A DNA stretch of 11,864 nucleotides. Origin: Planktomarina sp. Lineage in GTDB: Bacteria; Pseudomonadota; Alphaproteobacteria; Rhodobacterales; Rhodobacteraceae. The stretch spans positions 1 to 11,864 of the forward strand of contig JAKMFM010000199.1 in assembly GCA_022425445.1 (NCBI GenBank), read 5' to 3'. Each line of letters starts with the position of its first letter. Position 1 is the stretch's first letter. The notes under the pieces were generated by a model, which made no database searches, was not told the origin of the DNA, and saw only the letters and a program-made list of their open reading frames with translations. Position numbers and translations under genes: made by a program. Of this stretch, positions 6,615 to 11,864 are shown one piece after another.

Positions 6615-7111
6615 TATTCGATAATTACCAAAGGAGACCCAAATTCGACTGCGGCGCTGTCTTCAACCAAAATGCGTGTCACGGTTCCGGCCTTGGGTGC
6701 GGGGATTTGATTCATAGTTTTCATCGCTTCGATGATCAAAATCGTGTCACCTTCGGAGACTTTGGCCCCGACAGTGATGAAAGGCGGGCTGCCTGGCTCT
6801 GCCTGAAGGTAGACTGTACCGACCATGGGAGATGTCACCGCACCCGGATGGGCGGCAGGATCTTCTATCGCGGCTGGCGCTTCGGCAGGGGCAGCTGGCG
6901 CGGCGGCGGCAGGCGCTGCTGCGACAAGGGGGGCTGCGGGCGCGGCGGCAGCCATATGCACGACGTTTTGCATCTTGGAAATACGGACATTGAGTCTGTT
7001 GTCTTCACCATAGAGGCGATTGACTTCGATTTCTGTCAAATCTTGCGCTGACAGCAATTCTGCCAGAGCTTGAATAAATACAACATCATTCTCATTTGGT
7101 TTTTTAGTCAT
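6614..7111 (-). CDS. accB: Biotin carboxyl carrier protein of acetyl-CoA carboxylase
   Basis: The 165-residue protein has three parts. The N-terminal region (about 1-52) is VFIQALAELLSAQDLTEIEV followed by LNVRISK. A low-complexity Ala/Pro linker spans about 54-88. The C-terminal biotinyl domain reads SPMVGTVYLQAEPGSPPF and then IIEAMKTMNQIPAP. K131 in EAMKT is the biotin attachment site. The PGSPPF 'thumb' insertion is characteristic of acetyl-CoA carboxylase BCCPs. An in-frame reading extends upstream to 7258, but ATG 7111 has an AAAAGGGAT ribosome site and gives the conventional N-terminus MTKKPNENDVVFI. In many relatives aroQ lies just upstream of accB; here acsA does, after 187 bp that contain a terminator-like hairpin and only a vague A/T-rich TATATG as a possible -10. 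Confidence 0.96.
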   Translation of the reverse strand: MTKKPNENDVVFIQALAELLSAQDLTEIEVNRLYGEDNRLNVRISKMQNVVHMAAAAPAAPLVAAAPAAAAPAAPAEAPAAIEDPAAHPGAVTSPMVGTVYLQAEPGSPPFITVGAKVSEGDTILIIEAMKTMNQIPAPKAGTVTRILVEDSAAVEFGSPLVIIE

Positions 7112-7228
7112 TTTATCCCTTTTCGCGTCAGTTGGGCGCCTGATGCCTTTCCATATATGTGAACTTGGGACAAAGTGGAAGAAGATCCTTATCTCAGACC
7201 CGCGAAAACCCGCTCCCGAAAGCTCAAA

Positions 7229-7256
7229 GGCCAGCCAATTGTTATATTGGCCGGCC
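7229..7256 (-). terminator. Hairpin downstream of acsA, probable intrinsic terminator
   Basis: On the minus-strand RNA, GGCCGGCCAAT (7256-7246) pairs with ATTGGCTGGCC (7239-7229) across the 6-base loop ATAACA. All 11 positions pair if one G-U wobble is allowed. On the plus-strand RNA that same position would be an A-C mismatch, which argues the structure serves minus-strand transcription. It is followed by TTTGAGCTTTC rather than a pure T run, so efficiency may be moderate. It lies about 42 bases after the acsA stop and would separate acsA from accB-accC-aat. Confidence 0.65.
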
Positions 7257-7298
7257 AAAGAGTTAAGATTTTACTTTAATTTGTCTTATATTCTCAGT

Positions 7299-9242
7299 TT
7301 AGCTGCGATTCATCCGGTTTTCGATCAAATCATCAACGACAGAGGGATCGGCCAGGGTGGACGTGTCGCCCAGCGTGGCAAAATCATCCTCGGCCACTTT
7401 GCGCAGAATTCGGCGCATGATCTTGCCAGACCGGGTTTTTGGCAGGCCTGGGGCCCATTGCAGCAAATCAGGAGAGGCGATGGGGCCAATTTCCTTGCGG
7501 ACCCAATTGCGCAGTTCGACCCGCAGCTCGTCCGAAGGCTCTTCGCCGCTCATCAGGGTTACATAGCAGTAAATCCCCTGACCTTTGATCTCATGTGGAT
7601 ACCCAACAACTGCGGCCTCTGCGACCTTTGGATGCGCGACCAAGGCACTTTCCACTTCTGCGGTGCCCATTCTATGGCCCGAGACATTGATCACATCATC
7701 CACGCGGCCTGTGATCCAATAATACCCATCCGCATCCCGGCGGCAGCCGTCACCTGTGAAATAGTAGCCTTTGTAATCGCTGAAATAGGCGGAAACGAAA
7801 CGATCATGATCGCCCCAAACCGTGCGCATTTGCCCCGGCCAGCTGTCTTTGATGCACAGCACGCCCTCTGTTTCAGTGTCCAGCAGCTCTTGGCCGGTTG
7901 TGGGCTCCAAAATGACCGGCTGCACGCCAAAGAAGGGCAGGGTGCAAGAGCCTGGTTTGGTGGAGGTGGCCCCCGGCAACGGAGTCATCAAATGCCCGCC
8001 TGTTTCAGTTTGCCACCATGTGTCTACGATGGGGGCTTTGCCTTTCCCAACCACGTCATTGTACCAGTTCCAAGCCTCTGGATTGATCGGCTCGCCGACG
8101 GTGCCGAGCACTTTTATGGAAGAGAGGTCGTATTTTTCAACAAATGCTTCGCCTTGCCCCATCAGTGCGCGAATGGCCGTTGGGGCGGTGTAGAATTGAT
8201 TGACCTTATGTTTCTCGCATACCGCCCAGAAGCGACCTGCGTCTGGATAGGTGGGCACGCCCTCAAACATCAAGGTTGTCGCGCCATTGGCCAGGGGACC
8301 ATAGATGATATAGCTGTGGCCGGTGACCCAGCCCACATCCGCAGTACACCAAAAGACATCCCCGTCCTTATAATCGAAAGTGTACTCATGGGTCATGGAG
8401 GCATAAACGAGATATCCGCCAGTCGTATGCACAACGCCTTTTGGCGCACCGGTTGAGCCGGAGGTGTAGAGAATAAACAGCGGATCTTCCGCATTCATCG
8501 GTTCTGGCGCACACTCAGCTGAGGCCTGCGCCATGGCGGCCGAATAGCTGTGATCACGGCCAGCTTTGGTTGGGAGATCCACACCGGTGCGCTCAACCAC
8601 CAAGGTCGGAACATCACCGGAAATTTCCAGCGCCTTATCCACATTGGCTTTGAGGGGGGTGGCCTTGCCGCCGCGCGGGGCTTGATCGGCTGTGACGATC
8701 AACTTGGCTTCACAGGCGGTGATGCGCGCCGCCAAAGCTTCGGGTGAGAACCCTCCAAAGACGATGGAATGTATGGCGCCAATCCGGTTACAGGCCAACA
8801 TCGCATAGGCGGCCTCTGGTATCATCGGCATATAGAGCACGACACGGTCGCCCTTGCGCACTCCGAGTGACTTATAGACATTGGCCAGCTTGCAGACCTC
8901 AGCGTGCAGCTGCGAATACGTGATATGCGCCGAATCTTCCGGGTTGTCGCCCTCCCAGATAATGGCGGTTTGATTGCCGCGCGTGGCCAGGTGGCGGTCG
9001 ATGCAATTGGCGCTTACGTTTAAAACGCCATCTTCATACCACTTAATTGAGACGCCCGAATGTTCGAAGGTGGTATTTTTCACCTGCGTGTAAGGGGTCA
9101 TCCAATCAATGCGTTTGCCCTGCGCGTCCCAGAAGGCGGCCGGATCCGCAATCGAGTCGGCATACATGGCCTCATAGGTCGCTTTGTCAGCATGGGCAGA
9201 TGCCGCAAATGCAGCTGCGGGGGGGTAAATAGTATCAGCCAT
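7299..9242 (-). CDS. acsA: Acetyl-CoA synthetase (AMP-forming)
   Basis: Acs activates acetate to acetyl-CoA through acetyl-AMP. The 647-residue length is normal. Adenylate-forming motifs are complete: YTSGSTGAPKG (259-269), TWWQTETGG (408-416) and the hinge region YFTGDGCRRDADGYYWITGR. VDDVINVSGHRMGTAEVES follows, and the catalytic Lys is K607 in PKTRSGKIMRR. The Trp at 409/410, which limits the acyl pocket to acetate-sized groups in Acs, is present, so a longer acyl-CoA ligase is unlikely. The family is commonly inactivated by acetylation of that Lys; no acetyltransferase or deacetylase gene is in the window. The start ATG follows AGAGAGA at about 8-10 bases. livF ends 66 bp upstream on the same strand, so the transporter and acsA may share a transcript. 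Confidence 0.98.
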   Translation of the reverse strand: MADTIYPPAAAFAASAHADKATYEAMYADSIADPAAFWDAQGKRIDWMTPYTQVKNTTFEHSGVSIKWYEDGVLNVSANCIDRHLATRGNQTAIIWEGDNPEDSAHITYSQLHAEVCKLANVYKSLGVRKGDRVVLYMPMIPEAAYAMLACNRIGAIHSIVFGGFSPEALAARITACEAKLIVTADQAPRGGKATPLKANVDKALEISGDVPTLVVERTGVDLPTKAGRDHSYSAAMAQASAECAPEPMNAEDPLFILYTSGSTGAPKGVVHTTGGYLVYASMTHEYTFDYKDGDVFWCTADVGWVTGHSYIIYGPLANGATTLMFEGVPTYPDAGRFWAVCEKHKVNQFYTAPTAIRALMGQGEAFVEKYDLSSIKVLGTVGEPINPEAWNWYNDVVGKGKAPIVDTWWQTETGGHLMTPLPGATSTKPGSCTLPFFGVQPVILEPTTGQELLDTETEGVLCIKDSWPGQMRTVWGDHDRFVSAYFSDYKGYYFTGDGCRRDADGYYWITGRVDDVINVSGHRMGTAEVESALVAHPKVAEAAVVGYPHEIKGQGIYCYVTLMSGEEPSDELRVELRNWVRKEIGPIASPDLLQWAPGLPKTRSGKIMRRILRKVAEDDFATLGDTSTLADPSVVDDLIENRMNRS

Positions 9243-9272
9243 AGGTGCAATCTCTCTGTAATATAGCGTCTA

Positions 9273-9296
9273 AGGGGGCAGAGGGGATGACCCCCT
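9273..9296 (-). other. Alternative G/C hairpins in the livF-acsA gap
   Basis: On the minus-strand RNA, AGGGGGTCATCCCCTCTGCC continues with CCCT. AGGGGG (9296-9291) can pair with CCCCCT (9278-9273). Alternatively its AGGGG part (9296-9292) can pair with the nearer CCCCT (9286-9282) around a 5-base loop. The two stems exclude each other. There is no T tract after them, so this is not a standard terminator. It could be an RNA-processing or stabilising element that sets different livF and acsA levels. It is only a structural observation. Confidence 0.4.
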
Positions 9297-9308
9297 ATGC
9301 CGGGGCCA

Positions 9309-10031
9309 TTAGATGGCCAAATATTCAGCGCGTAATTTTTCGTCGTGCAAAACATCTTGCGCAGAACCGTCATATACAACTGTGCCAGTATCCAAGATGA
9401 CGGCCCGATCAGCCAGTTTCAAGGCTGCCACGGCATTTTGCTCCACAATCACCGTGGTGATACCCTGCTCGCGAATGTGGCTCAGTGTTTTGGCAATTTC
9501 TTGTACAATCACCGGGGCCAGCCCCTCATAGGGTTCATCCAACAGCAGGATTTTGACCTGGCGGGCCAGGGCGCGGGCGATGGCCAGCATTTGCTGTTCG
9601 CCGCCCGACAGGGTGACACCCTCTTGCTTGCGGCGTTCTTCAAGTCTTGGGAAAAGCTCATAGATTTGATCCAGAGACCAGCCGATTGGCGGGGCAATTT
9701 GAGCCAGTTTGATGTTTTCCTCAACAGTCAAGCCTTGGATAATACGACGATCTTCAGGCACAAGGCCCAGACCGGCACGAGAGGCTTCGAAACTGGGCAT
9801 CGCGTGCAGCGGATCCCCATCTAGCCAGATTTCGCCCTGGGTGACCTGCGGATCGCCGGTGCGTGCAATGGCGCGTAATGTCGAGGTTTTACCGGCGCCG
9901 TTTCGGCCCAGCAGAGCAAGAATTTCGCCCTCATTAATCTCAAAGCTGACGCCCTGCACGATATAGCTTTCGCCATAGTAGGCATGGATGTCACGGACCG
10001 AGAAGTAGGCGGGTGTGTCTGAAAGTGTCAT
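9309..10031 (-). CDS. livF: Liv-type ABC transporter ATP-binding protein, LivF-like
   Basis: This is one of the two ATPases of a branched-chain-amino-acid-type (HAAT) importer, acting on the cytoplasmic face with LivG, LivM and LivH. The 240-residue protein has Walker A GRNGAGKT (42-49), the LivF-type VPEDRRIIQGLTVEENI (91-107), ABC signature LSGGEQQ (141-147), Walker B ILLLDEP (161-167) and VIVEQNA, the normal LivF switch region. Reading frame is open to a GTG at 10040, but that GTG lies inside the AGGAG ribosome site. ATG 10031, 8 bases after AGGAG, is therefore the better start. livG ends 11 bp upstream. The substrate cannot be deduced; the family carries branched-chain amino acids, urea, short amides and some aromatic or carboxylate compounds. 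Confidence 0.93.
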   Translation of the reverse strand: MTLSDTPAYFSVRDIHAYYGESYIVQGVSFEINEGEILALLGRNGAGKTSTLRAIARTGDPQVTQGEIWLDGDPLHAMPSFEASRAGLGLVPEDRRIIQGLTVEENIKLAQIAPPIGWSLDQIYELFPRLEERRKQEGVTLSGGEQQMLAIARALARQVKILLLDEPYEGLAPVIVQEIAKTLSHIREQGITTVIVEQNAVAALKLADRAVILDTGTVVYDGSAQDVLHDEKLRAEYLAI

Positions 10032-10042
10032 CGCGGCCACTC

Positions 10043-10801
10043 CTATACTTGGGCTTCGCCGAGGTACGCTTCGCGCACTTTCGGGTGGCCTTTGATGTTT
10101 TCGGGTGTTTCTTCGACCAAAGGTGTGCCCTGCGCCAAAACGGTGATACGTTCCGCCAGCGAGAAGACCACATGCATGTCATGTTCGATGATGGCAATGG
10201 TGATGTCGCGGGTGTCACGGATCTGTTTGAGAAGATCAATGGTGTTATTCGTATCGGCGCGGGCCATACCTGCGGTCGGTTCATCGAGCAGCAACAGACG
10301 TGGCTCTTGGGCAAGACACATCCCAATCTCAAGCCTCCGCTTGTCACCTCGCGAGAGCGAGGCGGCATGCATATCATGCTTGTCGGCCATATTCATTTCT
10401 TCAAGCATATGTTCGGCCCGGTCGAGCATTTCCCGATCGGAGAGCATGTTTTTCATGACGCTGAGATGAAAGGCTCCGTCTCGCTTTGCAAAACAGGGGA
10501 TCAGCATATTTTCCAAGACGCTGAGGTCACCGAAAATTTCGGGTGTTTGGAACACGCGCGAAATCCCCATTTGGTTGATCTCATGTGGTTTGCGGCCCAG
10601 CATGGACTGACCGGCAAACATGACCGAACCTGTGTCCGGTATCAATTTTCCAACCAGGCAGTTCAGCAAGGTGGATTTTCCAGCCCCGTTTGGTCCAATA
10701 ATCGCATGGACAGAATTTTCGGCCACATTGAGATTGACCTTATCAAGCGCCTGCAAGCCACCAAAGCGCTTGCCTACATTTTTGATTTCAAGGATGCTCA
10801 T
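10043..10801 (-). CDS. livG: Liv-type ABC transporter ATP-binding protein, LivG-like
   Basis: This is the second ATPase of the importer, 252 residues. It has Walker A GPNGAGKS (36-43), Q-loop VFQTPEIF (Q85), Walker B LLLLDEPTAG (about 169-178) and switch His H207 in IIEHDM. The ABC signature reads LSRGDKRRLEIG (149-160), where many ABC proteins have LSGGQ; LivG proteins typically have variants such as LPYGDQRRLEIA, so this is a subfamily feature and not damage. The segment EPTAGMARADTNNTIDLL also departs from the common LivG text (EPAAGLNPQET). The start ATG overlaps the livM stop as ATGA (10801-10798), and livF follows after 11 bp, so the three genes are surely one operon. Confidence 0.93.
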   Translation of the reverse strand: MSILEIKNVGKRFGGLQALDKVNLNVAENSVHAIIGPNGAGKSTLLNCLVGKLIPDTGSVMFAGQSMLGRKPHEINQMGISRVFQTPEIFGDLSVLENMLIPCFAKRDGAFHLSVMKNMLSDREMLDRAEHMLEEMNMADKHDMHAASLSRGDKRRLEIGMCLAQEPRLLLLDEPTAGMARADTNNTIDLLKQIRDTRDITIAIIEHDMHVVFSLAERITVLAQGTPLVEETPENIKGHPKVREAYLGEAQV

Positions 10802-11864
10802 TTTTCATTTCCTTGTTCTGTAGCAGTCGTTTCGCGGCTCGTGTTATCTTTGCTCTTGTTGCGTCTAAAGAGGTTTGCCAATTTTTGACCGCCTTCGACC
10901 AGACCGCCGGGCAAGAAAATTACAACCATCATAAAGAGCAAGCCCAGGGTGAGGTGCCAGCCTTTTCCGACGAACGGGTATATGATGTTTATAATAAAAT
11001 CTTGCAGCCCATCTGGCATAACGGCGAACCACTGCTCCAAAATGCTTTTGTTTATTTTGGAGACGATGTTTTCCATGTATTTGATGAAGCCTGCGCCTAA
11101 TACAGGGCCAATGAGCGTGCCCGCACCGCCGAGAATGGTCATCAGGACAACTTCACCAGAAGCCGTCCAAAACATACGTTCCGCGCCCACTTGCGTGTCC
11201 ATCGCCACCAATAGGCCCCCGGCCAAGCCGGCATACATTCCGGATATCACAAAGGCCGCTAAGGTGTAGGGTTTGGCGTTCAGACCGGTATAGTTCAGAC
11301 GATTTTGGTTCGATTTCACAGCGCGCAGCATCATGCCAAAGGGCGAGCGGAAGATGCGGATCGACATGTAAAAAGCGGCAATCAAAATGACGGCGGCGAT
11401 GTAATAGCCAGCGTTAAAGGTGAAGACCCAATCGGCAACCGTCAACTCATATGTGGCACGCATGTCAATCCCGAAGAGATTGGCGCGTGGCGATTGCCCT
11501 TCGGCCAGTGCGCTGTCCAAGATCCGCGGGTCTGCCAGATTTGGCTGCAACCCGGTTTCGCCCCCTGTGATTGGTGTGAGCACAGAATAGGCCAAAGAAT
11601 AAGACATCTGCGCAAAGGCCAGGGTCAGGATCGAGAAGTAGATGCCTGAGCGCCGAAGGCAAATCCAGCCGACCAGAAGTGAAAACGCACCCGCAACGGC
11701 AACCGATACGATGATGGCTGGAATGACATTCATCGTGAGCAGCTTCATCATCCATATCGCGGCATAGGAACCGATGCCCAAAAAGGCTGCGTGTCCAAAG
11801 CTCAGATAACCGGTCAGTCCAAACAGGATATTGAACCCAATGGCGAAGATGCCAAAAATCACCA
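10798..11864 (-). CDS. livM: Liv-type ABC transporter permease, LivM-like (5' end outside window)
   Basis: 354 residues are visible. The first in-frame start-like codon (GTG at 11862) lies inside the conserved first core segment (IFGIFAIGFNILFGLTGYLS), so the true start is beyond the right edge. LivM features include LSFGHAAFLGIGSYAA, the cytoplasmic coupling region SPFGMMLRAVKSNQNRLNY, the ISGMYAGLAGGLLVAMD segment and GGAGTLIGPVLGAGFI, with several hydrophobic spans between. A loop at about residues 103-146 (QPNLADP to TVADW) is longer than in typical LivM. The end is GGLVEGGQKL and a charged tail. The protein forms the inner-membrane channel with LivH, which is not in the window; nor is a substrate-binding protein. 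Confidence 0.93.
   Translation of the reverse strand, partial: VIFGIFAIGFNILFGLTGYLSFGHAAFLGIGSYAAIWMMKLLTMNVIPAIIVSVAVAGAFSLLVGWICLRRSGIYFSILTLAFAQMSYSLAYSVLTPITGGETGLQPNLADPRILDSALAEGQSPRANLFGIDMRATYELTVADWVFTFNAGYYIAAVILIAAFYMSIRIFRSPFGMMLRAVKSNQNRLNYTGLNAKPYTLAAFVISGMYAGLAGGLLVAMDTQVGAERMFWTASGEVVLMTILGGAGTLIGPVLGAGFIKYMENIVSKINKSILEQWFAVMPDGLQDFIINIIYPFVGKGWHLTLGLLFMMVVIFLPGGLVEGGQKLANLFRRNKSKDNTSRETTATEQGNEK

Noticed and set aside
6840..6955. G/C-rich repetitive stretch within accB
   Set aside because: It encodes the Ala/Pro linker of the biotin carrier, a normal feature, not a separate repeat element.
7112..7258. N-terminal extension of AccB
   Set aside because: It would run through the acsA hairpin and lacks BCCP-like sequence; ATG 7111 has its own ribosome site.
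7143..8456. A 437-codon open frame on the plus strand opposite acsA
   Set aside because: It lies antisense to a full, unmistakable acetyl-CoA synthetase; its translation shows no recognisable domain and I see no convincing ribosome site. It is best explained by codon bias of acsA.
10013..10888. A 291-codon open frame on the plus strand opposite livG
   Set aside because: It covers the complement of livG and the livF/livM ends, shows no family pattern, and would conflict with three well-supported genes.
1..11864. Mobile elements, CRISPR, tRNA or phage-type defence genes
   Set aside because: No transposase, integrase, regular repeat-spacer pattern or cloverleaf was seen; every major frame is accounted for by core metabolic or proteolytic genes.

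Overview
This is a housekeeping stretch of an alphaproteobacterial chromosome, most likely from the Rhodobacteraceae/Roseobacter group. The strongest pointers are the run NDUFA12-like complex I subunit, MCE/MlaD-like protein, DUF2155 protein, then convergent aat-accC-accB. Others are the clpP-clpX pair, the EAMKT-type biotin carrier and a Liv-type ABC transporter beside acetyl-CoA synthetase. Base composition looks moderate by eye for this family, which would fit a streamlined marine lineage. That placement is an inference; no rRNA or other marker is present.

Layout. Positions 1-90 (minus) hold the first 30 codons of a CaiB/BaiF family III CoA-transferase. It diverges from a type I glyceraldehyde-3-phosphate dehydrogenase (218-1207, plus). 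Next come clpP (1325-1945) and clpX (2070-3335), then a tight plus-strand trio: NDUFA12-like protein (3467-3850), a single-MCE-domain membrane protein (3855-4301) and a secreted DUF2155 protein (4301-4660). The DUF2155 gene runs head-on into aat, and the two coding regions overlap by 37 bp.

From 4624 to the end everything lies on the minus strand. Read in transcription order it is livM (5' end outside the window), livG, livF, acsA, a terminator-like hairpin, accB, accC and aat. Several junctions are stop/start overlaps (ATGA or TAATG), so translational coupling is likely.

How the genes work together. ClpXP is the ATP-dependent protease. Aat makes N-degrons that, in well-studied bacteria, go to ClpS-ClpAP, so two loci of the window feed ClpP proteolysis. 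The minus-strand half links carboxylate metabolism: Acs makes acetyl-CoA, and AccB/AccC supply the biotin carrier and biotin carboxylase of acetyl-CoA carboxylase. The Liv-type importer directly upstream of acsA has no visible binding protein, so its substrate is unknown.

No gene-free stretch exceeds 300 bases; the longest is the 187 bp between acsA and accB. I see no tRNA, rRNA, CRISPR, insertion sequence, phage gene or att site. I found no clearly undescribed system. The best leads are the NDUFA12-MCE-DUF2155 trio, the 37-bp convergent overlap and the liv-acsA-accBC neighbourhood.
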